Numbered from the stretch's first letter, positions 1-8,402 are shown. The stretch is 64,000 nucleotides of DNA from Gemmatimonadales bacterium UBA7835 (GCA_002500925.1 DLTN01000100.1:1-64000), one strand, 5' to 3'. Numbers and translations are program-made. The notes: generated from the sequence alone by a model not told the origin.

Positions 1-662
1 GCCCGAACATTTGAGGCCACATTGTTATGCGTCAGCATGACACCCTTTGGCGGTCCAGTCGTACCCGAGGTATAGAGCACTGTCGCTATATCATCAGGGC
101 GAGCCCGAAGCGCCTCCTCACGAAACGAATCCCGGTCCTCATCACTATCGACGGGACCGCTACGATCCAGAAAGTCCTCCCAGGCGATGGCCCGGCTGGG
201 AGCCCCACCGTCGAATGCTACGACCACTATATCGTGCGAACACGCGTCTGCGGCTTCTAGTGCTTTTTGCGCAAGCTCCGGTGTCGACGCAAATACAGTC
301 TCGGCACCGGAATCTGTCAGCACGTACTCGACCTGAGCCGCGGTCAGCGTAGGGTAAATTGGGACGACCAGGATTCCCGAGCATAACGCACCGTAATCGA
401 CAATCGCCCATTCGGGGCGATTCTCGGAGAGAATGGCTACCCTGTCACCCCTTACAAACGAAGAGGCCCGGAGAGCCCCACCGACGCGCATAACGCTTCG
501 AAGCACTTCGTTATAACTGATGTCCGATATGCTCTCAGCGCTCGTAAAACGCTGTAGGGCTTTCTCATCACCAAACTTTTTAACAGCCTCAAAAAAGAGT
601 TCAGTTAAGGTCGATTCGGGGACCTGATCCTCGTTCGCGAAATAGTCTAGTACGGTTGCCAT
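1..662 (-). CDS. Acyl-CoA ligase (AMP-binding), N-terminal part cut by window edge
   Basis: The ATG is at 662-660 and the frame stays open to base 1, giving about 220 residues of what is normally a 550-650 residue enzyme. The P-loop-like adenylation motif YTSGTTGPPKGVMLTH is complete near residues 196-211. It is preceded by the usual helix/strand region (RVAILSENRPEW, VVPIYPTL). Family knowledge: AMP-forming long-chain fatty acid:CoA ligases activate a carboxylate with ATP and then transfer it to CoA. The long-chain type is favoured by the SENRPEW and PIYPTLT segments, but the substrate cannot be fixed without the C-terminal half. The gene starts 7 bases after the OsmC gene ends, so the two are probably co-transcribed. 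Confidence 0.88.
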   Translation of the reverse strand, partial: MATVLDYFANEDQVPESTLTELFFEAVKKFGDEKALQRFTSAESISDISYNEVLRSVMRVGGALRASSFVRGDRVAILSENRPEWAIVDYGALCSGILVVPIYPTLTAAQVEYVLTDSGAETVFASTPELAQKALEAADACSHDIVVVAFDGGAPSRAIAWEDFLDRSGPVDSDEDRDSFREEALRARPDDIATVLYTSGTTGPPKGVMLTHNNVASNVR

Positions 663-669
663 GGGCTAC

Positions 670-1086
670 TCAGATCAGTTGACTAGAGATGGACAAATCG
701 ATTTCTGGATCGAGTGTGTGCAGGACTGAACAATACTTGTCTTTCGACAGTTCAATCGCTCGGTCAATCTTTTCTCGATCGGCTTCTCCTGGACCACTGA
801 TACGGTAAATGAGCTCGATCGACTCGTAACGCTTCGGATGGTCATCCGCTCGCACACCAATCGTTTCTATCTCTAGGTCTTCGATTGGTACTCGACCCTT
901 TTCAAGGATCATCAAGACGTCAATCGCCATACAAGCTCCCACCGACATCAACAGCAGATGCATTGGTGCAGGGCCAATCTCACCCGTGCTATCGACGCCA
1001 ATCTCTGTTGCACCTTCTGGGCCACCGCGGAAAGCCAACCCTTCCCCAGTCCAGCGCAGACGGGCCTGACGAACATTATTCGACAT
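670..1086 (-). CDS. OsmC family peroxiredoxin-like protein
   Basis: A 138-residue protein of normal OsmC/Ohr-fold length. The two family cysteines are present: Cys52 in the helix motif SVGACMAIDVL and Cys119 in KYCSVLHTL. The family reduces hydroperoxides through this Cys pair or, in some members, serves other thiol roles. I chose the ATG at 1086 because the upstream TPR gene stops inside ATGTCGAATAA, an 11-base overlap that implies translational coupling. An in-frame ATG at 1101 lies deeper in the TPR gene and is less likely. It is probably cytoplasmic, since no signal peptide is visible. The neighbours (acyl-CoA ligase, TPR protein) do not point to one pathway. Confidence 0.88.
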   Translation of the reverse strand: MSNNVRQARLRWTGEGLAFRGGPEGATEIGVDSTGEIGPAPMHLLLMSVGACMAIDVLMILEKGRVPIEDLEIETIGVRADDHPKRYESIELIYRISGPGEADREKIDRAIELSKDKYCSVLHTLDPEIDLSISSQLI

Positions 1087-1546
1087 CAAGCATATTCTCA
1101 TGAAATGGAAGGGCAGGCTCTGAAGCCTCTGAAGGCGCTTCGCCTCGCAGCTGAGCTAGTGTCAACTTGGCATGCTCGACGTGCGAACGTGCATCTTCTG
1201 TTCTTGGGGCGTTGGCAAGGAAAGATTCCAAGTGAGGAATCGCCTGCTCGGGACTCTCACTACTCACCATGATAAAGGCGAGTCCGTAGTGTGCCCCGGA
1301 CGAGGAAGGGTCCTTTTGAAGCACATGTTGATAAGTCTTGGTGGCCTCATCCACCATTCCGATACGTGTGTAGCAGATCGCAATCTGCTGAAGCACAACA
1401 GCATCGCCCGGAGCTGATTTCAGAGCGAGCCGGAAGGACGTTAATGCCTCGTGGTACTTAGCATCCTGAACGAGGGCAACGCCTTCGTCATAGTAGTCGA
1501 CAAGTCGATCGTCGACACTACCGAACAACTTCTTCCAGAACGCCAT
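1076..1546 (-). CDS. Small TPR-repeat protein
   Basis: A 156-residue protein with about three tetratricopeptide units between residues 16 and 120, each with the small-residue pattern of TPR helices A and B (for example DYYDEGVALVQDAKYHEALT and AICYTRIGMVDEATKTYQ). The tail from about residue 135 is acidic and low in structure. The N-terminus MAFWKKLFG is short, basic and aromatic. It could be amphipathic, but it is not a signal peptide. TPR proteins are scaffolds, so a specific function cannot be assigned. The end overlaps the OsmC start by 11 bases. Confidence 0.75.
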   Translation of the reverse strand: MAFWKKLFGSVDDRLVDYYDEGVALVQDAKYHEALTSFRLALKSAPGDAVVLQQIAICYTRIGMVDEATKTYQHVLQKDPSSSGAHYGLAFIMVSSESPEQAIPHLESFLANAPRTEDARSHVEHAKLTLAQLRGEAPSEASEPALPFHENMLDVE

Positions 1547-1653
1547 GCGAAATGGGTCAGAGGACCGTATCTGCCACCGGAGTTGTCCTCCGACGACTTT
1601 TTATTTTAAATGGGTGGCTGAAGGTAGAAAGCCGTCGGGCAAGTGCGCAACGC

Positions 1654-2283
1654 TCAACCCCTGGAAGCCACTAACGTATCCTGCTCTATCGCAAGTACAG
1701 AAAGCCCGGCCTCCAAAACCACCTCCTCGGCCTCGGGTTTTGCATCGAGTACGACGACCCTGCTCATTTGCGAGACACATCGACACGCCTCGAAAAGCAG
1801 AGCGGCACCTAGCTCGCCATCTACCACTACCCCTCTGAGAGTCCTATCAAAGAACGGGAGCCCCGGCGAACTAACCATCCGAGTGACATTGTTCTGTAAT
1901 GCCCATTTTCTAGTTTCGGAATCAACCGCGACGACCATCAGGTCCTCTACACTCTCGGAAATCGGCGCTGCGAACACCGCAGCAGACCCCAACGTCGCGA
2001 CTGTCCCGGGACCACGGTGTAAACCAAGCAGAGCGACCACCCGTTCTACTTGCTCATCCTGCGGTGGCTCACCGTCTCCTGCCCGACCGGCCTCCAGGCC
2101 ACGCCTCGGAGGGGCCCTCAGATCCGCAAAGCCCTCATCAACTTCAAACGCGTCCCGACAATTCGGACAGCCTAGGACCCCTGAGTGCACGACTCGATCA
2201 ACAAGCTTATCGGCCAACAGGATGAGGCCAAACTCTGGGCCACATCGGGGACATGTCAAACGATCTGTGAGAAGCAGGTGCAT
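1654..2283 (-). CDS. Trm112-like zinc-ribbon protein of unknown function
   Basis: A 209-residue protein. The first about 55 residues form a treble-clef/zinc-ribbon like that of Trm112/UPF0434 proteins: CPRC at residues 11-14 and CPNC near 39-42, followed by FEVDEGFADLR. The remaining 150 residues have alternating hydrophobic strands and small glycine turns (VATLGSAAVFAAPIS, LMVVAVDS, RGVVVDGELG), like a degenerate Rossmann methyltransferase lacking a clear SAM-binding GxGxG. A Trm112-fused or Trm112-like methyltransferase relic is the best structural guess. It starts 9 bases after the SDR gene ends and so probably belongs to the pterin operon. Whether that means a functional link is unknown. 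Confidence 0.65.
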   Translation of the reverse strand: MHLLLTDRLTCPRCGPEFGLILLADKLVDRVVHSGVLGCPNCRDAFEVDEGFADLRAPPRRGLEAGRAGDGEPPQDEQVERVVALLGLHRGPGTVATLGSAAVFAAPISESVEDLMVVAVDSETRKWALQNNVTRMVSSPGLPFFDRTLRGVVVDGELGAALLFEACRCVSQMSRVVVLDAKPEAEEVVLEAGLSVLAIEQDTLVASRG

Positions 2284-2292
2284 CCGGGCTTA

Positions 2293-3012
2293 TCAACCGC
2301 GCTCAACAGCTAGGTAAGGCAAAGTGACACTCCCCGGACGAGTCACCACGAAGACAACAGCTTCGGCTACTTGATCCGGTGTGAGCATGTCCACTCGATT
2401 GGGGAGATCCGGATTAGCATCGGGATTGATCTCGTCCCACAGGGGCGTGTCTGTCGCAGCGGGCTCAATGAGCGAGGCACGCACACCGGTGCCGCGGATC
2501 TCCTCCAAAAGCACCTCATGGAATCCGCGCAATCCGTATTTTGACGCCGAATAGGCGCCATTACCCGGGAAGGCTTTTCGGCCGGCAACCGAACCGATGT
2601 TGACGACGAGGCCGGATTTTCGCTCAAGCATCTTCGGCAACACCGCGCGCGTCAGAAGAAAAGGAGCCCGCAAGTTGATTGTTAAGTGCTCATCGAAGGA
2701 GTCGACCGAGGTGCTCGAGCATGACTCAATACCAAAGACACCCGCTGCATTTACGACGACATCCGGAATCCCTAGTTCCGATTCAGCCAACTCGTCAATC
2801 GCTGCCCAGATCGCAGTATCATCAGCCAAGTCGGCCACGAGTGGCCTAGCCCCACATTCCCGTTCGAGACCCTCCAACGCATCCCGACTTCGAGCCATCG
2901 CCACTACCTGAGCTCCGCGTTCTGACAGGGCCAAAGCGGCAGCACGCCCAATACCCCGGCTTGCACCGGTAACCAAGCACGTCAGTCCTTCAAGAGTCAG
3001 GCGTTCGGTCAT
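2293..3012 (-). CDS. Short-chain dehydrogenase/reductase; candidate sepiapterin-reductase-type enzyme of the pterin operon
   Basis: A 239-residue classical SDR. TGASRGIG (NAD(P)H binding) is close to the N-terminus, NAAG follows in the middle, and the catalytic Ser (IGSVAG) and YSASK (YxxxK) are intact. The start at 3012 gives a 4-base ATGA overlap with the stop of folE; an in-frame start at 3045 would lie inside folE. Context: PTPS and GTP cyclohydrolase I lie directly upstream, and the third step of tetrahydrobiopterin synthesis is done by an SDR (sepiapterin reductase). That role is inference from position. Sequence alone supports only a general NADPH-dependent SDR. Confidence 0.85.
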   Translation of the reverse strand: MTERLTLEGLTCLVTGASRGIGRAAALALSERGAQVVAMARSRDALEGLERECGARPLVADLADDTAIWAAIDELAESELGIPDVVVNAAGVFGIESCSSTSVDSFDEHLTINLRAPFLLTRAVLPKMLERKSGLVVNIGSVAGRKAFPGNGAYSASKYGLRGFHEVLLEEIRGTGVRASLIEPAATDTPLWDEINPDANPDLPNRVDMLTPDQVAEAVVFVVTRPGSVTLPYLAVERG

Positions 3013-3608
3013 CCCAAAGCTCGGTGAGTACTCGATACCATCCACATAAATTCATCGCGCAGACTACGGTCCTCCACGAAGTCCCCTCGCATGGCAGAAG
3101 TCAGGGTTTTCGAGTTCTGTTTTTGAACTCCACGCATCATCATACAGAGATGATGCGCTTCTATCACAACCGCCACACCCCGGGCCTCGCTAACTTCCAG
3201 GACAGCCTGAGCTATCTGTTCGGTGAGACGCTCTTGCACTTGGAAACGCCGAGCGAACACTTCCACTAGGCGAGCCACCTTGGACAGCCCCATCACACTA
3301 CCGTTGGGAATGTATGCTACATGGGCCTTTCCAAAGAAAGGGAGCAGGTGGTGTTCACACATAGAATACAGCTCAATGTCCTTTACCAGGACCATACTCT
3401 CATGAGCCTCGGGAAAGATCGCACCCCCGACTACCTCCTCAGGAGTTTCTCCATACCCCTTGGTAAGGAAGCTCATCGCCTTTGCAACGCGTTCCGGGGT
3501 CTTCGCCATCCCTTCCCGGTCAGGTGAGTCACCACACCTGCGGATCATTTCTGCAACTAGATCTTCGAATTCGACACCAGAAAGGTCGATAGCACCACTG
3601 TCTGTCAT
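3009..3608 (-). CDS. folE: GTP cyclohydrolase I (type IA, zinc)
   Basis: A 199-residue enzyme that converts GTP to 7,8-dihydroneopterin triphosphate, the entry to folate and biopterin synthesis. The zinc ligands are visible: Cys84 and His87 in SMCEHHLLPF and Cys155 in HHLCMMMRGV. Other family blocks are DREGMAKTPERVAKAM near residues 30-45 and GLSKVARLVEVFARRFQVQE near 107-126. Length is close to the family norm of about 190-220. It starts 5 bases after the PTPS gene ends and overlaps the downstream SDR by ATGA. This makes a tightly packed three-gene pterin unit. Confidence 0.96.
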   Translation of the reverse strand: MTDSGAIDLSGVEFEDLVAEMIRRCGDSPDREGMAKTPERVAKAMSFLTKGYGETPEEVVGGAIFPEAHESMVLVKDIELYSMCEHHLLPFFGKAHVAYIPNGSVMGLSKVARLVEVFARRFQVQERLTEQIAQAVLEVSEARGVAVVIEAHHLCMMMRGVQKQNSKTLTSAMRGDFVEDRSLRDEFMWMVSSTHRALG

Positions 3609-3613
3609 ATTCC

Positions 3614-4039
3614 TCAGTCCCCCTCGGGCCCTAGATATTCAACGGAATTGTTTGGGGTCTCCTGCAAGAACACCCGATGAAGGCGGACAGCACTTGGCAG
3701 TGAGTCCCCAATTCGCTCCCAAATCGCCACTGCAAAATTCTCAGTCGAGACTATAGTCCCTTCCAACCACGGCACCTCAAGATTGAGGTTTCGATGATCT
3801 ACGTCATCGACAACCCGCTCCTTCACAACCTGCTTGATCACCTTTAGGTCTGCGACATAGCCGGTCTCCGGATCCACGGGCCCTTCCACAGTCACATCGA
3901 GAATGTAGTTGTGACCGTGCCAGTTTGGATTCGAGCAGTCGCCAAAGACCTCGCGATTCTCCTCCTGTGACCAGTCGTCGCGGTAAATTCGATGGGCGGA
4001 GCAAAAATGGGCTCGACGTGTCACGCGAACAGTGGGCAT
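3614..4039 (-). CDS. 6-pyruvoyl-tetrahydropterin synthase (PTPS-II type)
   Basis: A 141-residue protein of PTPS/QueD size. Zinc ligands are His16 (FCSAHR), His41 and His43 (HGH). The catalytic cysteine is Cys35 in GDCSNPNWHGHNY. The spacing CxxxxxHGH matches true PTPS (mammalian type) rather than QueD, which has CxxxHGH. DVDHRNLN (Asp/His of the catalytic relay) and the late Glu in VFLQETPNNSVEY are also present. The predicted reaction is dihydroneopterin triphosphate to 6-pyruvoyl-tetrahydropterin. It is the first gene of the unit PTPS-folE-SDR. QueD (deazapurine synthesis) is the alternative, but no queC, queE or queF lies nearby. Confidence 0.88.
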   Translation of the reverse strand: MPTVRVTRRAHFCSAHRIYRDDWSQEENREVFGDCSNPNWHGHNYILDVTVEGPVDPETGYVADLKVIKQVVKERVVDDVDHRNLNLEVPWLEGTIVSTENFAVAIWERIGDSLPSAVRLHRVFLQETPNNSVEYLGPEGD

Positions 4040-4414
4040 CGCTCAAGCTTGTTGAGGTTCGTTGTTCTAGGGCCAAACGCTACCCGCACAGCGGCATAGC
4101 GATCCATCCTGGAGCCACACTCGCAAGATTGGGCGCAAAAGCGCGGGGGCCACTGCCTCGTCGCCTAGGCAACTGGCACCGACCCCCGCCACAACCAAAG
4201 AGGTTCTCATTGAAGCCCGGGAATCCACGAGTGGCGACCTCCCCGAACCTTACCGCTGTCCCCTCCTCCGGGGCTTAGCGTCATGTCCGAGAGTCAGTCC
4301 CGGCTTCGATGCGTTGGCTCAATAAAAGGCCCTTTGATTGCACGCAGAGAATATAGTCTGGAGTGATGATGTTGGCGAAGAGTAGAACCGAAACCCACTC
4401 TCGGCTCACTCACC
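4040..4414. other. Intergenic leader of the pterin operon with possible RNA structure
   Basis: This 375-base region between nfo and the PTPS gene has no convincing ORF. On the minus strand it holds several paired segments. One is the 21-base imperfect inverted repeat at 4320-4340 (arms CAATaAAAGG / CCTTTgATTG), 75 bases downstream of the nfo stop. Another is a GGAGG/CCTC-rich middle part. The third is a GC-rich hairpin at 4143-4189. The inverted repeat could end nfo transcription, although no U-tract follows. The rest could be a 5' leader or a separate small RNA. No known riboswitch class was matched convincingly. Confidence 0.35.
4143..4189 (-). other. GC-rich hairpin in the pterin-operon leader
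   Basis: The outer arms GCGGGGG and CCCCCGC pair over 7 bases. Inside them, CCAGTTGCCT on the minus strand pairs with AGGCAGTGG around an 8-base loop, with one bulge and one wobble. The 5' side has an unpaired tcggtg. A tiny GCGC-TTTT-GCGC hairpin follows at once. The total is a stable two-part stem about 105 bases upstream of the PTPS start. It may be attenuator-like or part of a structured RNA; the role is unknown. Confidence 0.35.
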
Positions 4415-5269
4415 TTACCCCTCCGCACGTAGAGACCGAAGCACATCAAGATTGCGAATATCGGCTTCCGCTCCCTCATCTCCTTTCGGGGTCTCAAGGA
4501 CCTTCGGAACACTCACTAAGCGCTCATCGAGCACGATACGCCGGAATGGCTCTAATCCGAGGCTGCCTTCCCCGATCGCCTCGTGTCGGTCTTTTCTCGA
4601 ATCGAAAGGGTGCTGGGAGTCGTTCATGTGTATGAGAGCCAACCGTTCAAGACCTATCACATCATCGAACTTAGCCCAAACACCGTCGTAATCGTCTACC
4701 AAATCGTATCCTGCACTGTACGCATGGCATGTGTCGAAACATATCCCAACCCTAGGCCGCTGCTCCATCGGAATCAGCTCGATTATGGTCTGGAGGTTTT
4801 CAAAAGTTGCCCCCACCGTCGTCCCACTTCCTGCCGTCAATTCGAGTAGGACGCGCGTCTCACCCTCAACGGCTTCAAGGGACTCTGTTATTCCGAGCGC
4901 ATTGCGTTCGAGGCCTGACTCAGGATCCCCATCCGTAGCGTTTCCGGGATGTGTCACAAGAAAGTCAAGTTCCAGAAGAGCACATCGGTCCAGTTCCGAC
5001 TCGAAGGATCTCTGCGACATCCGCCACAGCCTCCGATCAGGGCTCGAAAGATTTATCAGATATGAATCGTGCGCACCTGCTACGGTGATCCCATGCTCAG
5101 CTCGCGTTTTCTTGAAAGCCTCCGCAGTCTCACCATCAATTACGCTCTCTGCCCATCGACTCGGCTGTTTAGTGAAGAGCTGAAGCACCGAAGCGTCTAT
5201 CTCGCGGGCCCTCCCTGGGGCGAGATGCACCCCTCCGCTAGCTGAAACGTGAGATCCTAATTCATCCAT
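4415..5269 (-). CDS. nfo: Endonuclease IV (AP endonuclease)
   Basis: A 284-residue TIM-barrel AP endonuclease that cuts 5' to abasic sites in base-excision repair. Family signatures are clear: GICFDTCHAYSAGYD in the middle (metal-binding Cys/Asp/His segment), NDSQHPFDSRKDRHEAIGEG later in the protein, and LETPKGDEG near the C-terminus with its metal Glu. Length matches E. coli Nfo (285). The gene stands alone, with 93 bases to fumC upstream and a 375-base gap downstream. Confidence 0.95.
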   Translation of the reverse strand: MDELGSHVSASGGVHLAPGRAREIDASVLQLFTKQPSRWAESVIDGETAEAFKKTRAEHGITVAGAHDSYLINLSSPDRRLWRMSQRSFESELDRCALLELDFLVTHPGNATDGDPESGLERNALGITESLEAVEGETRVLLELTAGSGTTVGATFENLQTIIELIPMEQRPRVGICFDTCHAYSAGYDLVDDYDGVWAKFDDVIGLERLALIHMNDSQHPFDSRKDRHEAIGEGSLGLEPFRRIVLDERLVSVPKVLETPKGDEGAEADIRNLDVLRSLRAEG

Positions 5270-5362
5270 AGCATGTGTTATGACGGAAGGTTAGCGAATT
5301 GCAAAACAGTGATCTGATCTCTCACCTCGAACGCATACGAAGACGAAAAACTCTTGAGCTAA

Positions 5363-6757
5363 TCAGCCTTCTGGAAGACCCGGTTCAGTCATCGAACGAA
5401 CATCGAGGGCTTCATCAATCTGTTCTTCGGGCAGAAGACGCTTCTCGGTCACGATATCTCGGACGCTAACTCCACGCCTTGCAGACTCTTTCGCGACCAC
5501 GGCTGCCTCGTCGTAACCGATATAGGGGTTCAAGGCAGTAGCGATTGCAGGATTACGCTCCAGAAGCTCACGGGCACGCTCCTGATTCGCTTCGATCCCT
5601 ATCAAGCATCGATCAGTAAACGCGTGAGCGATGTTTGAAAGTAGATCTACGGACTCAAGAAGTGCGTGAGCTAGCACGGGCATCATGACATTTAGTTCAA
5701 AGTTTCCACGGCTGCCCGCGACGGTGACAGTGGTGTGATTCCCCATAACCCTAGCGGCCACCATCATCATGGCCTCTGACATAACCGGATTCACCTTACC
5801 TGGCATAATTGAAGAGCCAGGCTGTACTGCAGGAAGTCGGATCTCATGCAGACCAGATGTCGGCCCCGAACCCAACCAGCGAATATCGTCTGCGATCTTC
5901 ATGAAGCTCGTAGCAATCGTATTGAGCGCGCCCGCAGCATTGACCGCAGCGTCCTTCGCCCCCTGCGCCTCAAAATGATCATCCGCCTCACAAAACGAGA
6001 TTCCAGTAGCCAGGGCGATCTTGGCAATCGTATGCCTTGAAAAATCCTCATGCGTGTTAATGCCCGTACCGGTGGCCGTTCCGCCGAGTGCGAGTTCCTC
6101 TAACTCAGCTGCAACTACACGAATGCGCTCAATGCCCTTCCGAATCTGTGTTGCGTATCCAGAAAACTCCTGACCAAGACGAACGGGCGTCGCGTCCATA
6201 AGGTGAGTTCGTCCGGACTTCAGAACTCCGTCGAATTCGGTGGCCTTCTCAGCCAGCGCATCGTGCATGTGCTGAAGTGCCGGTATTAGTTCTTCCTCAA
6301 TCGCAATGCGGGTAGATATGTGAATCGCAGTCGGGATCGTATCGTTTGAGGACTGCCCAAAATTTACGTGATCGTTTGGATGGACTGAGCCTGCGTCTTC
6401 CAAAAGCTCGGTCGCCCTATGCGCGACCACCTCATTGGTGTTCATGTTCGTAGACGTACCAGAGCCAGTCTGGTAGATGTCCAGAACGAACTCCTCATCC
6501 CATGCGCCATCCGCAACTTCACCCGCGGCTGCAATGATCGCCTTTGCTATACCCGGATCTAGGTTGCCCAGTTCAAGATTGGTCTCTGCAGCCGATTTCT
6601 TTATCAGACCCATAGCCTGAATAAAACGGCGACTGAAACGCTGACCACTGATAGGAAAATTCTCCACGGCACGCTGAGTCTGCGGACCGTAGCGTGCTTC
6701 TGCAGGGACCTTCATCTCGCCAAGAGAATCTCTCTCTGTGCGGTACGTGTCAGCCAT
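5363..6757 (-). CDS. fumC: Fumarate hydratase, class II
   Basis: A 464-residue, iron-independent fumarase that interconverts fumarate and malate in the TCA cycle. The fumarase/aspartase signature GSSIMPGKVNPVMSE is intact. The other family blocks are GSGTSTNMNTNEV, NFGQSSNDTIPTA and SGRTHLMDATPVRLGQE. I chose ATG 6757 (MADTYRTERD) rather than the in-frame start at 6793 because it matches the usual class II N-terminus (TRxERDxxGE) and length. It is probably a single-gene unit between nfo and the YHYH lipoprotein gene. Confidence 0.95.
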   Translation of the reverse strand: MADTYRTERDSLGEMKVPAEARYGPQTQRAVENFPISGQRFSRRFIQAMGLIKKSAAETNLELGNLDPGIAKAIIAAAGEVADGAWDEEFVLDIYQTGSGTSTNMNTNEVVAHRATELLEDAGSVHPNDHVNFGQSSNDTIPTAIHISTRIAIEEELIPALQHMHDALAEKATEFDGVLKSGRTHLMDATPVRLGQEFSGYATQIRKGIERIRVVAAELEELALGGTATGTGINTHEDFSRHTIAKIALATGISFCEADDHFEAQGAKDAAVNAAGALNTIATSFMKIADDIRWLGSGPTSGLHEIRLPAVQPGSSIMPGKVNPVMSEAMMMVAARVMGNHTTVTVAGSRGNFELNVMMPVLAHALLESVDLLSNIAHAFTDRCLIGIEANQERARELLERNPAIATALNPYIGYDEAAVVAKESARRGVSVRDIVTEKRLLPEEQIDEALDVRSMTEPGLPEG

Positions 6758-6876
6758 CGGACATCGGTCCTTTTTGTAGGTGTGAACGAGCACAAAAACA
6801 TCGTAAGAACAACTAGTAAAAATCTACTCTCGCTGACCGCTACATGAAGGGGAACACCGCGGCCATGTCCGGCTAG

Positions 6877-8355
6877 TCACGGCAACCGTGCCAGCATCCT
6901 ACTCATCCTAGCCACCTCTATGCCCTGCTCTGCCTTTATATGGTCAATGAACCAATCGACCACAATTGTCTCTCCGAGTGAGCCAAACCGTTCAAGGAAG
7001 ACATGAACCATCTCAATCGCTCCTTTGTGGTGTTCAATCATAGACTGGAGGAAAAGTCGATCAAAATCATCGCCTTGGGCCGTACGAAGTTTCGCCATGC
7101 GTTCCTCCGAGAGCATTCCGGGCATTAATCGATCCTGATCACCTGACACAACTCCCACATCGTCATCTGGGATCACGTCTCCATTGAGCCAGTATTGCAT
7201 CAGCTTGATTTCTTCGGACTGAGTTATGTGCATCCGCACTGCGACCTCACGTATATCCCTTCCGTATGTGCTGCGCGGCACAAGAGCAACCATGTCCAAC
7301 GCCTGCTGATGGTGGGCAATCATTCCTTTCAGAAACGCTCTAACGGGTTCTGTTTTCACTTCATAAGAGATGCCACCAGCCTTGTCATCAACCGTTCTCA
7401 CCGAAGAGAAGGATGCGGACTCCGGATCTCCTCTGTAGCACCCAATTGTGTAGGGGTATTCGATAGTGGCGTGGTAGTGATAGCCCAATGGTGAATGATC
7501 GTGGCCGTGGCACTCGTCAAGATCGGCGTTGGTTAACTCCACACCCCCTTCGCCGTCGTAGCCGTAAAGCCCGAATCCATCGCGGATGTAGCCGACCAAC
7601 CCGGAATGGCCGTCCGACATCGGCGCCGAATCAAGCCGCTCAGGAAGAAAGTGATAGTGGTAAGCGCTCATAGCAGGATGGCCGCCGAACTCGTCGACGA
7701 TTTCGTGGGCAACGGCGTCATTCCCACGCGCATCCACTGCGTTATACAGCACTACCCCATTGAGCGTCACACCGATCGCTCCGAGAGAAGTGCAGGAAGG
7801 CGTAACGCTCACCACCGGGGCGATGGGGATATTGAATGTGACGTTTGTAGCCGCTGGCACACCAGGATTGCCGTCGATCGCAGACAACGCCGCATACTGG
7901 GTCATGGGCCAGTCGCCGATCCTTCCGTCCACCGGAAGATTGTTCACGGTGATACTGCGGATGCCACCATCCTCGGATACGCTCACTGAGCCGGACTGGG
8001 GAGAGAATGAGCCCGAGGGCAGAAACGGCTTAGCGAGCAGATTCCACGTTCCAGCTGCCCAATCTATCCATGTGATCCGTGCCGGATTACTCCCTGGTGC
8101 ACCCGCGTTTCCCGCAACACAGGCGAAAAGCTTTCCTTGAGCTGGACTCGTGGTAGTCAGGTAAGCATCTCCAAGGCGCAGCGATGTACACGTCGGCCCC
8201 TCAGAATCGCCGCACAGCGTCGGGGTAATGAAGTAGCTCGAGAGGTCAACGGGCTCCCCCGGCTCCTCACCAACCTCCGGCTGGCTCACCTCCGCGTCGC
8301 ATGCAAGCAGGAAACACACCGAAAGCCACGAGAACTTCTTTGAGATAGTAATCAT
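6877..8355 (-). CDS. Lipoprotein with YHYH domain fused to DUF305
   Basis: A 492-residue exported protein. The N-terminus MITISKKFSWLSVCFLLAC has a lipobox ending at Cys19. Residues about 60-330 form a YHYH domain: the motif YHYH occurs near residue 236 and again near 297 (GYHYHATIEY), with His/Asp/Cys-rich turns (DECHGHDHSP). Residues about 340-490 form a DUF305 ferritin-like helical domain with its paired MIxHHxxA motifs (GMIAHHQQALDM and SMIEHHKGAIEM). DUF305 proteins are often periplasmic copper-related proteins; the YHYH function is unknown. The abundance of His suggests a periplasmic metal-binding lipoprotein. A perfect dyad lies in its divergent promoter region (8403-8434). Confidence 0.82.
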   Translation of the reverse strand: MITISKKFSWLSVCFLLACDAEVSQPEVGEEPGEPVDLSSYFITPTLCGDSEGPTCTSLRLGDAYLTTTSPAQGKLFACVAGNAGAPGSNPARITWIDWAAGTWNLLAKPFLPSGSFSPQSGSVSVSEDGGIRSITVNNLPVDGRIGDWPMTQYAALSAIDGNPGVPAATNVTFNIPIAPVVSVTPSCTSLGAIGVTLNGVVLYNAVDARGNDAVAHEIVDEFGGHPAMSAYHYHFLPERLDSAPMSDGHSGLVGYIRDGFGLYGYDGEGGVELTNADLDECHGHDHSPLGYHYHATIEYPYTIGCYRGDPESASFSSVRTVDDKAGGISYEVKTEPVRAFLKGMIAHHQQALDMVALVPRSTYGRDIREVAVRMHITQSEEIKLMQYWLNGDVIPDDDVGVVSGDQDRLMPGMLSEERMAKLRTAQGDDFDRLFLQSMIEHHKGAIEMVHVFLERFGSLGETIVVDWFIDHIKAEQGIEVARMSRMLARLP

Positions 8356-8402
8356 TTACACCCCCCTCACATTCTCTCGACTCTATACGTGGCAGCGGGT
8401 AA

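Noticed and set aside
1578..1605. Hairpin CGGAG-loop-CTCCG followed by a T-rich run on the plus strand
   Set aside because: It has the form of an intrinsic terminator, but no plus-strand gene lies upstream; it falls in the gap upstream of the minus-strand TPR gene.
4201..4300. Cobalamin riboswitch resemblance on the minus strand (ACAGCGGTAAGG, GCCACT)
   Set aside because: Only scattered short matches; the last box of the class (AGCCAGGAGACCTGCC-like) and the GGGAA box are not in place, and a pterin operon is downstream.
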